Source of the DNA: Sphaerospermopsis kisseleviana NIES-73
GTDB taxonomy: Bacteria > Cyanobacteriota > Cyanobacteriia > Cyanobacteriales > Nostocaceae
Reading direction: 5' to 3'
Length of the DNA stretch: 64,000 nt
Assembly: GCF_002368075.1 (NCBI RefSeq)
Contig: NZ_AP018314.1
Location: 2,722,807-2,786,806, forward strand
The position numbers were made by a program, and so were the translations under genes. The notes under the pieces are model-generated. The model ran no database searches. It saw only the letters and a program-made list of their open reading frames with translations, and was not told the DNA's origin. Positions 38,561 through 47,131 of the stretch are shown piece by piece (within the stretch, counting starts at the first letter, position 1; every line of letters begins with the position of its first letter).

Positions 38561-38887
38561 ATGACCACAGTTTACGAGACAATGTACATTCTCCGCCCTG
38601 ATTTGGGAGATGAGCAGGTAGAACAAGCGGTTACTAAATATCAGAACTTGTTAACTGAACAGGGTGCTGAGAATCTGGAAATCCAAAATCGGGGTAAGCG
38701 TCGTCTGGCTTATGAAATCAACAGACACCGTGACGGCATCTACATCCAATTTAACTACACAGCCCCAGCAGGTGCGATCGCTCCTTTTGAACGTGCTATG
38801 AGATTGAGCGAAGAAGTAATTCGCTACTTAACAATCAAGCAGGAAATAAAAGAAGACAAGTCAGCTAAAGAAACTGTAGCTGCTTAA
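38561..38887 (+). CDS. rpsF: 30S ribosomal protein S6
   Basis: This 108-residue protein is typical in length: [15 protein letters not shown] at the N-terminus and [20 protein letters not shown] in the middle, with a lysine-rich tail. A HIP1 site GCGATCGC lies inside the gene near 38775. Confidence 0.97.
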   Translation: MTTVYETMYILRPDLGDEQVEQAVTKYQNLLTEQGAENLEIQNRGKRRLAYEINRHRDGIYIQFNYTAPAGAIAPFERAMRLSEEVIRYLTIKQEIKEDKSAKETVAA

Positions 38888-39053
38888 AAAGTGCTGAGTG
38901 AGGAATTCTTCGGGGATTCCTCCCATTTAGAAAAATTTACGTATTCTAACAGTTGTCAATTGCTCCTAATTGCGATATGTTTTGAATCAAATCATGAAGT
39001 AAGTGTTTTTTTTCATACATATAGAGTATAGGAAAGGACACTATAATAAATAT

Positions 39054-39145
39054 AGGACTTACGCAAGATGTGACTGAAAACCTTATTCTTGCTTAGGGGT
39101 AATTCATGAATTACCCCTACTTTCGTTCCCTTTTGCGTAAGTCCT
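39054..39145. repeat. MITE-like element, family E
   Basis: AGGACTTACGCAAGA at the left is inverted as TTTTGCGTAAGTCCT at the right, with a GGGGTAATTCATGAATTACCCC palindrome inside. Next to it (39147-39195) runs an AATATTTAA tandem repeat. A single AGGACTTACGCA end also occurs at 25728. Confidence 0.75.
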
Positions 39146-39261
39146 GAAATATTTAAAAATATTTAAAAATATTTAAAAAATATTTGAAAAATATTTTATT
39201 GCTGTCCCTAGCACTTACCAAAGTTAATATTGTCGCAGTTATTCCTAAGAGATAAATCGCT

Positions 39262-39822
39262 GTGAGCCAATCTAACACACCCGAAATCCAAGCACTTTCT
39301 ACTGAAGTATCGCAGTTGCGTCAAGAGTTGCAACTAAGAGACCAATTAGTGCAACAGCTATCTCAAGAACTGTTCCGGCTGGTTAAGGGTAATACTAGCT
39401 TTATTCCGCAAAAAGCTGAACCTGAGTATGATTTGAGTCAGTTAGATGCTTTAAAAGAACAACTCCAAGCGGTGGAAGAGCAAGTAACCTTCTACCAAGA
39501 GCAAATTGCCTCTCGTGACTCGGAAATTTACCAATTACGACAGTCAGTTCAAGAATTGACTGATCGCAGTCGGATGTTAGAGCAAGTAGTACAAGAATTA
39601 CCACAAATTTACCGTCGTAAGTTTGAGGAAAGAATGACTCCAGTCAGAGAGAAAGTGGCAATGTTACAAAGAGAAAATCGGCAATTACAAGCTGAACTAC
39701 AAAGTGTAAGTTATCGGTTAGCACTCAAAACTCGCCACTCAAGTCATAGTGGTATTGATTTACCAAATTTTTCTAGTCCTATATCTGGACAAGAAAATAT
39801 ATCTACTCCGCAAAATGTTTAG
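39262..39822 (+). CDS. Coiled-coil protein, unknown function (cyanobacterial)
   Basis: This is a 186-residue protein starting at a GTG (39262). Most of it (about residues 10-160) is predicted coiled coil, with heptad-like Leu/Gln/Glu patterns and no membrane segment. The last 30 residues are Ser-rich. No known domain recognised. It stands alone, with repeats on either side. Confidence 0.65.
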   Translation: MSQSNTPEIQALSTEVSQLRQELQLRDQLVQQLSQELFRLVKGNTSFIPQKAEPEYDLSQLDALKEQLQAVEEQVTFYQEQIASRDSEIYQLRQSVQELTDRSRMLEQVVQELPQIYRRKFEERMTPVREKVAMLQRENRQLQAELQSVSYRLALKTRHSSHSGIDLPNFSSPISGQENISTPQNV

Positions 39823-39947
39823 ACGGATATGGTAATGTAGAAATTTATATTCAGATTAATTGTCTGATTAATTATCTTCTTAAAGCAAGTAGTTTATTGC
39901 TAAAATTAATTGCTCTTCGGACTAGGCTGAAGGGATAATTTTTAATT

Positions 39948-40257
39948 AGGGTTGCTGAAAAAGTTATTTAAGGAGTTTCTTTGATTTGGAAATTTTCCCA
40001 ACACTAACAAAGTGGCAGCTTTTTTAGGCTCACAGTACCTACGGGTTGCTGAATAAACTCAAAACCTGGATGAATAAAGAGTTTGAGGGTGATAACAAAT
40101 AAAATAGGTGCAAGGTTTTGGAAGCTATGAGTAGGAAAACCTTGTACTTTGTTGGTTTTTACCTCGTTTGAAAATACAAAAAACTCCTTGATATCCTTGA
40201 ACTCCTGACTCCTTGAAATCCTTAATTTTCTAGGTTTTACGTTTATTCAACATCCTC
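39948..40257. repeat. Family C element(s)
   Basis: AGGGTTGCTGAAAAAG at 39948 and GGGTTGCTGAATAAACTC at 40043 are both left-type ends; GAGTTTAT-like CGTTTATTCAACATCC at 40240 is the inverted right end. The interior TGCAAGGTTTTGG matches the other family C copies. A CTCCTGA heptamer array follows (to ~40300). The remaining bases to 40702 contain no convincing gene. Confidence 0.6.
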
Positions 40258-40702
40258 TATTTATCTTTTTTCTGACTCCTGACTCCTGACTCCTGCTGTA
40301 TCTTCAATTTTTCTCAGGTTTTATCAATTTGTATCCCACCTTCCGCACCCTAAACTGTCACACAACGAAAAATGGTCATTTGGGGATTTGAGATTGGCGA
40401 ACTGCTTGCAGCAGCGCTTCGCTATCGCTACCTAAACTTTAGACCATTTTGTATTAAAATTATCCTCAAAGGTCTTCAAAAATCCGAAATTACCGATTGT
40501 AACACTGGGGGGTGCGGAATGTGGGTTGTATCGCCTAGCGGCCAAACCTCTAGTCAACCTGGTAATATTTTGCAGATGCAATAGAGATTCAGCTTGCTAG
40601 AGCGAGAATTTAAAGGGTGATTATATCCAGTAATGTTCTGTCAATATGACAAGCGAAAAAATATTCTTAAATTGGCTATTTTCCCTCAGAAAAGCCGAGA
40701 AT

Positions 40703-41056
40703 TTAGCCTACTGTCACCAGACTTTGCTTATTGAGATGAGAAAATATATCTTCGCAATTGTTAACTATCTCAAACACTGAATCTAGGTGAGTAAGTTCCA
40801 ATACTAATCTTACAGGAGCTTGCACGTTGCAAAGAACTAAGCGACAACCGCTTTCGCGTACAACTTTCAGTGCTTGAACTAGGGGAACTAAACCAGAGCT
40901 ATCCATGAATTCAACTTCTGCGAGATCGATAACCCAGAGTTGATCAGGTTGAGGTTTTACTCCAGCCATCTTTTCACTCAAGGCCGTACCAACCTGTAAG
41001 TCTATGCTTCCTTGGGGTTTGAACAAAATCACTTGGCGTTCTTGTGTAAGAGTCAT
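40703..41056 (-). CDS. STAS-domain anti-sigma factor antagonist
   Basis: This 117-residue protein has the STAS fold pattern: IDLQVGTALSEKM, then LWVIDLAEVEFMDSSGLVPL, where the Ser in MDSSGL is the usual phosphorylation site. It is likely part of a partner-switch regulating a sigma factor or other output; no kinase lies beside it. Confidence 0.82.
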   Translation of the reverse strand: MTLTQERQVILFKPQGSIDLQVGTALSEKMAGVKPQPDQLWVIDLAEVEFMDSSGLVPLVQALKVVRESGCRLVLCNVQAPVRLVLELTHLDSVFEIVNNCEDIFSHLNKQSLVTVG

Positions 41057-41613
41057 GAATTTAACTGGGTAGTTGAACAGGGCAGTTGAAATGTTCAGAA
41101 AATGGAAATTATATCAATCAAGATTGAGTGTCAACAGTGTAAATACTGTTTTTTCTTAGTCAGACAGGACTTAATGCAATTATAGTCGATATCTATGGAA
41201 CTGCTACAGGAATCATGACAAACGAGAGTATAAAATTTGATAGATATTTCCAATATAGTCATAAATGACTGCGGATTTCGGTAGCCAATTTAACTGTTAT
41301 TATTTTCTTATAATTTGTGTGTATTTTTATAACTTTTTAATAATTACATTTCAAAAATGTACATAATATCATGTCTATTTCTATAGATATCATATATTTA
41401 CGTCCAGGAAATAGGGAAGAAAACAATTTTTATTACAAGAAATTAACCTGAAATTATAAGTAGAAGGAATTGAAAAAAACCGAATGGTGAAAAGCAATGA
41501 TCAGGTTTTTGTCATTATGAACGTCAATAATCAATTACCAATTATTTGACAGCCTAACTCCAGACAAGCCAAAATATAGTAAAAGTAAAAATTTGTAAAG
41601 TCGGCGGTGCTGG
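41057..41613. other. Intergenic region without gene
   Basis: The stretch is AT-rich, with no long ORF and no clear repeat. It probably holds the divergent promoters of the STAS gene and the DedA gene. Confidence 0.5.
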
Positions 41614-42240
41614 ATGTCTTTTGAGCTATTTTCACTAGAAAACATCCAAGAATTTGCTCAATCTTACGGTTATTGGGCTATTTTTTTGGGAATTTTGCTA
41701 GAGAATTTGGGCATTCCTCTTCCTGGTGAAACCGTGACTTTAGTGGGCGGTTTCCTAGCTGGTAGTGATGAGCTTAATTACTGGCTGGTTCTGGGTGATG
41801 CTGTTACAGGTGCTGTAATAGGCGGTACTTTCGGCTATTGGATTGGTAGGGTTGGTGGTTGGCCGTTCCTGTTACAAGTGGGAAAGATATTCCGTATATC
41901 TGAAACCCGACTGCTGAGTATTAAAGATCAATTTAGTGAAAATGCTGCTAAAGCTGTATTTTTTGGTCGTTTTTTCGCATTATTGAGAATTTTTGCGGCT
42001 CCACTTGCGGGTATTGCCGAAATGTCCTTTGGTAAATTCCTGGTATATAACTTAGCAGGAGCTTCTGCCTGGGCTGGTGTCATGGTGACTTTAGCTTTCT
42101 TTGCCGGCAGAATTGTTTCCCTAGAACAATTAGTAGCTTGGGTAAGTCAATTTGCAATTTTGGCGTTACTTATTCTAGTTGCTGTAATTGTTGTTCCTAT
42201 TTGGTGGGAATCACGCCAAGTTAAGCATTTGGGGGAATAG
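41614..42240 (+). CDS. DedA/SNARE-associated family membrane protein
   Basis: This 208-residue integral membrane protein has the DedA signatures YWAIFLGILLENLGIPLPGE and GYWIGRVGG, and FFGRFFALLRIFAAPLAG, which includes the conserved Phe-x-x-Arg. Members affect lipid carriers and membrane homeostasis; undecaprenyl-phosphate translocation has been shown for some. Confidence 0.88.
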   Translation: MSFELFSLENIQEFAQSYGYWAIFLGILLENLGIPLPGETVTLVGGFLAGSDELNYWLVLGDAVTGAVIGGTFGYWIGRVGGWPFLLQVGKIFRISETRLLSIKDQFSENAAKAVFFGRFFALLRIFAAPLAGIAEMSFGKFLVYNLAGASAWAGVMVTLAFFAGRIVSLEQLVAWVSQFAILALLILVAVIVVPIWWESRQVKHLGE

Positions 42241-42366
42241 GTGATTGGTGATTGGTGATTGGTGATTGGTGATTGGGAAAATACAAATAATTTTCCCCCT
42301 GCTCCCTGCTCCCTGCTCCCCTGCTTCTTCCCCAGTCCCCAGTCCCCAGTCCCCAGTCCCCAGTCA
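42241..42366. repeat. Two heptamer arrays between convergent genes
   Basis: GTGATTG is repeated about five times from 42241. Then CTGCTCC units and CCCCAGT repeated about five times (to 42364) reach the end of argG. They sit between two convergent genes, as such arrays often do. Confidence 0.9.
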
Positions 42367-42367
42367 C

Positions 42368-43561
42368 TTAAGACTGCGCCCAAATGCGGGTAGGTAGTCC
42401 CCAGACGTAAATAAAGCCTTCTGCGGCTTTGTGATCAAATTGATCTTCTGCTCCGTAGGTGGCTAAGTCGGGAGTATAAAGGGTGTTATCACTCCAACGT
42501 CCTACTATGGTGGCGTTACCTTTAAACAGTTTTAACCGCACAACACCCGAAACTCTTTCTTGTGTTTGTTGAATAAAAGCATCAAGGGCGGCTTTAAGTG
42601 GACTGTACCAAAGTCCGTTGTATACTAATTTGGTATAGGTTTCTTCAATACCCCGTTTGTATTGAGTAACATCTGCTGTTAAAGTCAGGCTTTCTAAATC
42701 ACGATGGGCATTAATTAACACCACCATTGCTGGTGATTCGTAGATTTCCCGTGATTTAATGCCTACTAGGCGGTTTTCAATCATGTCAATGCGCCCAATA
42801 CCGTGATTGCCAACGATAGTATTGAGTTCTTGAATTAGCTGAACTGGTGTTTTTGATGTACCGTTGATGGTGGTGGGAATGCCTTTTTCAAAGCCAATTT
42901 CCAGATATTCCGGTTCATTGGGAGTATCAGCTATGGCTTTAGTCATTTCATAAATTTCTTCTGGGGGTTCGTTAGCTGGATCTTCCAAAGTACCAGCTTC
43001 GATACTGCGACCAAGTAAATTTTTGTCAATACTGAAGGGAGAGGATTTTTTTACGGGTGCAGGAATACCAAACTGCTCACCATAAGCAATAGTTTCTTCC
43101 CGACTCATTCCCCATTCTCTGGCAGGTGCAAGAATTTTTAAGTTGGGGTTTAGTGCTGTACAGGAAACATCAAAACGTACTTGATCATTACCTTTACCAG
43201 TACAACCGTGAGCGATCGCATCCGCACCATATTTTTCGGCTGTTTCTACTAATACCTTAGCAATCAAAGGTCTAGCTAATGCAGTTCCTAGAGGATAACG
43301 ATTTTCATAGAGTGCATTGGCTTGAATTGCGGGAAATGCGTAATCTTGGACAAAGCTATCTTTGACATCCGCTACTAGAGATTCACTTGCACCAGATTTT
43401 AAAGCTTTTTCTCGTACTGGTTCTAATTCATCTCCCTGACCTAAATCTGCTGCTAGGGTGATTACCTCTTCAACTCCCCATTCTTCTTTAAGGTAGGGGA
43501 TGCAAACAGAAGTATCTACTCCACCAGAATATGCTAAGACAACCTTTTTGGCGCGACCCAT
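42368..43561 (-). CDS. argG: Argininosuccinate synthase
   Basis: This 397-residue enzyme joins citrulline and aspartate with ATP. Conserved stretches include [20 protein letters not shown] (the SGGxDS-like ATP loop), [13 protein letters not shown] and [20 protein letters not shown] set the start at the ATG at 43561, since GTGGAG lies just before it; the longer frame opens with that GTG itself. Confidence 0.96.
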   Translation of the reverse strand: MGRAKKVVLAYSGGVDTSVCIPYLKEEWGVEEVITLAADLGQGDELEPVREKALKSGASESLVADVKDSFVQDYAFPAIQANALYENRYPLGTALARPLIAKVLVETAEKYGADAIAHGCTGKGNDQVRFDVSCTALNPNLKILAPAREWGMSREETIAYGEQFGIPAPVKKSSPFSIDKNLLGRSIEAGTLEDPANEPPEEIYEMTKAIADTPNEPEYLEIGFEKGIPTTINGTSKTPVQLIQELNTIVGNHGIGRIDMIENRLVGIKSREIYESPAMVVLINAHRDLESLTLTADVTQYKRGIEETYTKLVYNGLWYSPLKAALDAFIQQTQERVSGVVRLKLFKGNATIVGRWSDNTLYTPDLATYGAEDQFDHKAAEGFIYVWGLPTRIWAQS

Positions 43562-43751
43562 TAGTTTCTCCACTTAGGAAAACAAACAATGAGTCATTAT
43601 TATATCTAAACTTAACCATGTATAGTTTTTTTATGCAACAACCATTGTCATGGAAAGCTGTTAATTAACCTCACTACCTAGTCAGGATATGAGGAGTTGA
43701 GAAGACTGCTATCCTGAAAATGAATTATGAATTATGAATTATAAACTGCCC

Positions 43752-44648
43752 ATGACAACTTCTACAGATGTATTTACCTCCATCAAAACCTGGATTTGGC
43801 AAGGCTTCCCTATCTGTTATCAAACCCAAGGCACTGAAGGACCTGCTGTGATTTTAGTCCATGGCTTTGGAGCATCTTGTGGACACTGGCGCAAAAATAT
43901 ACCAGTTTTAGCAGAAAGTTGTCGGGTTTATGCCCTTGATTTGATTGGTTTTGGTGCTTCAGCTAAACCAGAACCAGGAGAGAAAATAACCTATACATTG
44001 GAAACCTGGGGACAGCAAGTAGCTGATTTTTGTCGGGAAGTAGTGGGAGAACCTGCATTTTTAGTAGGAAATTCTATTGGTTGTATTGTAGCTATGCAAG
44101 CTGCGGTCAGTAACCCAGATATAGCTTTAGGAACTGCTTTGCTGAATTGTTCTCTCAGGTTGTTACACGATCGCAAAAGGCTAACTTTACCTTGGACTAA
44201 ACGAGTGGGTGCGCCAATTTTACAAAAGTTTTTATCAATTGAAGTTGTTGGTAACTTCTTTTTTAGTCAACTAGCTAAACCAAAAACTGTCAAAAAGATT
44301 CTTTTACAAGCCTATGCCAATGGGGAGACAGTGACAGATGAATTAATAGAAATTTTAATGAAACCAGCAAGTGATCCAGGTGCAGCAGCAGTATTTCTGG
44401 CTTTTACATCTTATTCTAGTGGACCATTACCAGAAGACCTGTTACCTGTATTACCCTGTCCAGCAATTATTTTATGGGGAACGGCTGACCCTTGGGAACC
44501 AATAGATTTGGGTAGAGAGTTAGCCAATTTTCCCCAAGTACAAAAATTTATTCCCCTGGAAGGAGTGGGACATTGCCCCCAAGATGAAGCTCCTGAACTG
44601 GTAAATCCAATTTTACAAGATTGGATTAGTGCGCTATCAGCTATTTGA
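43752..44648 (+). CDS. Alpha/beta hydrolase
   Basis: This protein of about 298 residues has the oxyanion HG in VILVHGFGASCGHW, nucleophile elbow VGNSIGCIVA (Ser), acid LWGTADPWEP (Asp) and His in GVGHCPQDEAP. The ATG at 43752 is preferred; an upstream in-frame ATG at 43734 lies in the ATGAATT heptamer array. Substrate unknown. Confidence 0.85.
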   Translation: MTTSTDVFTSIKTWIWQGFPICYQTQGTEGPAVILVHGFGASCGHWRKNIPVLAESCRVYALDLIGFGASAKPEPGEKITYTLETWGQQVADFCREVVGEPAFLVGNSIGCIVAMQAAVSNPDIALGTALLNCSLRLLHDRKRLTLPWTKRVGAPILQKFLSIEVVGNFFFSQLAKPKTVKKILLQAYANGETVTDELIEILMKPASDPGAAAVFLAFTSYSSGPLPEDLLPVLPCPAIILWGTADPWEPIDLGRELANFPQVQKFIPLEGVGHCPQDEAPELVNPILQDWISALSAI

Positions 44649-44750
44649 GTTGCTGAGTGAAAAATGGTGTGGGGAGTAAGTAGGGAATGAAATTTTCCTC
44701 ATCCCCCACACTCACCTTTGACAGATTGAAAAACCATTTACTAACTTTGC

Positions 44751-44942
44751 TTACCAGCCGTGTCTGCTGTGGCCACCCCAACCACGGTGGTGGCCGTGGT
44801 GACGGTGATGAGGTCTCCAGCCACCCCAGCCACCCCAGCCACCCCAGCCACCCCAGCCACGGTAATGACCTCCTGTTAAAACTTCCTGTTCGTCGTTGGA
44901 TAATTCTGTCAACAACTCAGTTGAGTTAACTTGATCCAACAT
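44751..44942 (-). CDS. Secreted-peptide precursor, Trp/Gly/His-rich core (P9)
   Basis: The 63-residue precursor has a 25-residue leader, MLDQVNSTELLTELSNDEQE then VLTGG, cut by the C39 peptidase after Gly-Gly in related systems. The 38-residue core holds five GGW-type units, then a His-rich run HHRHHGHH. It contains 7 Trp, 9 His and 14 Gly and no acidic residues. A 9-bp DNA repeat (CCACCCCAG) encodes the GGW units. GGAGGCTAA precedes the start. It is the last precursor of the group downstream of the exporter. Confidence 0.82.
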   Translation of the reverse strand: MLDQVNSTELLTELSNDEQEVLTGGHYRGWGGWGGWGGWGGWRPHHRHHGHHRGWGGHSRHGW

Positions 44943-45090
44943 AATTGTTAGCCTCCATAGGTTGATATATTTAAGTAAGTCGGTACGATCAAACCAAATA
45001 TGTTGAGTTTTGTAAAAACTCTGAAATAACCTATTTATTTCGATGAATTTACATTTTGTTACATACGTTGATTTTTAACGCCAACTTACT

Positions 45091-45197
45091 TACAGCGGAT
45101 TTCGCTGTTAGGAGGTACACATCTAGCGGGCAAGATGCCCACACCACAATAGTTTCATTATTCAAGTTTGTGCCTCATTTCAATGAAATCCGCTGTA
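45091..45197. repeat. MITE-like element, family B
   Basis: TACAGCGGATTTCGCTGTTAG and GAAATCCGCTGTA are inverted ends, with GAGGTACA/TGTGCCTC inside as in 5439-5568. It lies between two precursor genes and carries the internal stem AGCGGGCAAGATGCCC. Confidence 0.75.
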
Positions 45198-45216
45198 CTT
45201 TGTTCGCTATTTGCGT

Positions 45217-45384
45217 TTAAGGTAGGCCGCGAACTCTAATTTTGATAGTTGCTGGATAAAGCTGATCGCCATATACAAAATCACCAGTTGCGTCAAGAGT
45301 ACCCTTCTCTCCCCCATTAATAAGCTGTTGTTCATCTATGGATAGGTCAATAACTAAATCAGATGAAATGGTTTGGTTTGACAT
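45217..45384 (-). CDS. Secreted-peptide precursor, short core (P8)
   Basis: This 55-residue precursor has the leader MSNQTISSDLVIDLSIDEQQ then LINGG. The 30-residue core, EKGTLDATGDFV through IRVRGLP, has no Cys, Trp or repeats. The ATG at 45384 (MSNQ) is right: the upstream ATG arises from the TGAGGCTAA ribosome-binding box. The bases upstream (CACCTATGCAAATAAT) are nearly the same as for P7, so the two may come from a duplication. Confidence 0.8.
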   Translation of the reverse strand: MSNQTISSDLVIDLSIDEQQLINGGEKGTLDATGDFVYGDQLYPATIKIRVRGLP

Positions 45385-45757
45385 GATTGTTAGCCTCAAT
45401 AATTATTTGCATAGGTGTTGAAAACCTATTGCATTATTTATAACGATATTTTCTCTTATTTTAATATTCTCCAGGTTATAAATAAAAAAGATATTTTTAT
45501 TTCTCTTTATTTCTTTTGGTATATTAACTTTCAATATATAAGAAGCATATTTGATTTATGAAAAAGATTAATATAAAATGCGGGTGGGGAGATAAAGAGA
45601 AAGGGAAGGGTTATCTCTAGTAGTTGTCTTGGTAATATCTGGAAGATCCATGTAATAATATAAGAAAACATCTGAGACTACCCAAATTGTCTCAAAATTT
45701 ACTTATTTTGAGACATTTATATAAGCTTTCTCTTTTCTCTTTCTGTGGTAAATGTCA

Positions 45758-45961
45758 TCAATCGGAATCAGAACCGTCATCATTAAAATCAATATTTCCA
45801 CGATCTCTAGGAGGTTTACGAACCTTAGTTTCGCGATAAGGTTCGTAAACGTAGCAGATGATCGGTTTTTTTCCTCCAGATCTTTTTCCTCCAGACAGAA
45901 GTTGTTGTTCGTTTGTGGATAACTCCACAAGTAAATCAGATGTGATATTTTGATTTGACAT
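45758..45961 (-). CDS. Secreted-peptide precursor, basic-acidic core (P7)
   Basis: This 67-residue precursor has the leader MSNQNITSDLLVELSTNEQQ then LLSGG. The 42-residue core begins KRSGGKKPIICYVYEPYRET, is basic in its first half and ends in an acidic tail (DFNDDGSDSD), with one Cys. A second GG (RSGG) four residues after the first might also be processed. TGAGGCTAACC precedes the ATG. Confidence 0.8.
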   Translation of the reverse strand: MSNQNITSDLLVELSTNEQQLLSGGKRSGGKKPIICYVYEPYRETKVRKPPRDRGNIDFNDDGSDSD

Positions 45962-46366
45962 GATGGTTAGCCTCAATTATTTGCATAGGTGTTGACAACC
46001 TATTGATTTATTTATAACTAGGTTATGTAGAATTTAAATTATCCTCTAGTTAGAAATAACATATCTATTTTTATTTCTTTTGGCTTATCAATAAAAAAGT
46101 GAAAAAAAGTATTTTCAGTCACATTTTTTTTAAATTAATATTTATTAAATCAGTATTTGCACTTTATTTTTTATGATCGTGGAAGGCAAAAAATATTTTG
46201 GAATTAATATATTGATCTATGATCGATTACGTGTGAATATTATCTAGCATAGATAGCACCCATGCCAGTAAAATACCTTTATGGGTGCAAAAATATAGAT
46301 ATAACTTTGACTGAATCTAGTCAAAAAAGTAAGCAAAAAATGGATAAATCTTCAGGTAATTATGTA

Positions 46367-46591
46367 TTAACAACAATGAAAACGCCTTGGTTTGTAGCAC
46401 ATTGGCTTTGTATTGATACAAGATTCATAATTGGGCTTACTGTATTTGTCCCAATTATTATAGCCTTCATCTTCATCTCCATAGCCTTCATCTTCATCTC
46501 CATAGCCTTTACAGCCTCCACCGGATATAATTTGCTGTTTTTCTGGAGATAAATCCACAAGCAAATCAGATTGAATGATTTGATTTGACAT
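46367..46591 (-). CDS. Secreted-peptide precursor, acidic repeats and Cys (P6)
   Basis: This 74-residue precursor has the leader MSNQIIQSDLLVDLSPEKQQ then IISGG. The 49-residue core starts GCKGYGDEDE and repeats GYGDEDE, then has five Cys in total, including a C-terminal CC. The GYGDEDE units come from a 21-bp DNA repeat (near 46462-46505). Metal binding or disulfides are possible; neither can be shown here. Confidence 0.8.
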   Translation of the reverse strand: MSNQIIQSDLLVDLSPEKQQIISGGGCKGYGDEDEGYGDEDEGYNNWDKYSKPNYESCINTKPMCYKPRRFHCC

Positions 46592-46785
46592 AAAAATTAG
46601 CCTCACTTACTACAGTAGGAATTACACTCCTACACATCTATTTATAAATAGCGTTTATAAATTTTTAATTAACCTATGGAAATATATTGGATATGATAAA
46701 TTATTACTTTTGGTAGGCTATAAAAACAAATTTGGAGACACAAATATGTCTCCAATGATATGTATTTATTATTCGTGATTACTAA

Positions 46786-47103
46786 TCAGTAAAATATATT
46801 ATTCAACAAATTTATCAGGTAATTATTCCCTTGGTTAACGCCTCGATTAGATATTGGTAAACCAAATTCAAAAGACGTATTTAGTGTGATTTGCGATAAC
46901 TTATATTTAGTCTTTTCTGAAGTAGAGTCACCTGTCGCCAGAGTTAAATCACTATTACCTTCGGTTTCGATATCAGTTTTTTGTAAAAATAAATTAACTT
47001 TACCTAAAATAGATGATATTTGCCCACCAATTAGAGATTCTTGCTCTGCATCAGAAAGATATCTAACTAATTGAGAATTATTGAATTGAGTACTTTCAGC
47101 CAT
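46786..47103 (-). CDS. Secreted-peptide precursor, long core (P5)
   Basis: This 105-residue precursor has a 27-residue leader ending SLIGG, slightly longer than the others (LVRYLSDAEQES). The core of 78 residues, QISSILGKVNLFL onward, has no Cys and ends in Asn/Leu-rich NNIFY. Its start lies 28 bases after the stop of the exporter gene, so it is very likely co-transcribed with it. Confidence 0.75.
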   Translation of the reverse strand: MAESTQFNNSQLVRYLSDAEQESLIGGQISSILGKVNLFLQKTDIETEGNSDLTLATGDSTSEKTKYKLSQITLNTSFEFGLPISNRGVNQGNNYLINLLNNIFY

Positions 47104-47131
47104 ATTATTACTCCTCACTTAAATAAGACGG

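Noticed and set aside
40372..40584. 70-codon plus-strand ORF
   Set aside because: It lies in low-complexity repeat DNA with the CTTCGCTATCGCTA repeat and has no recognisable domain.
45703..45930. Minus-strand ORF overlapping precursor P7
   Set aside because: It is in another frame of P7 and lacks the leader; the P7 frame has the start box and the GG leader.
46262..46552. Plus-strand ORF opposite precursor P6
   Set aside because: Its hydrophobic repeat (IAFIFIS) is the antisense of the 21-bp GYGDEDE repeat of P6; no start signal.
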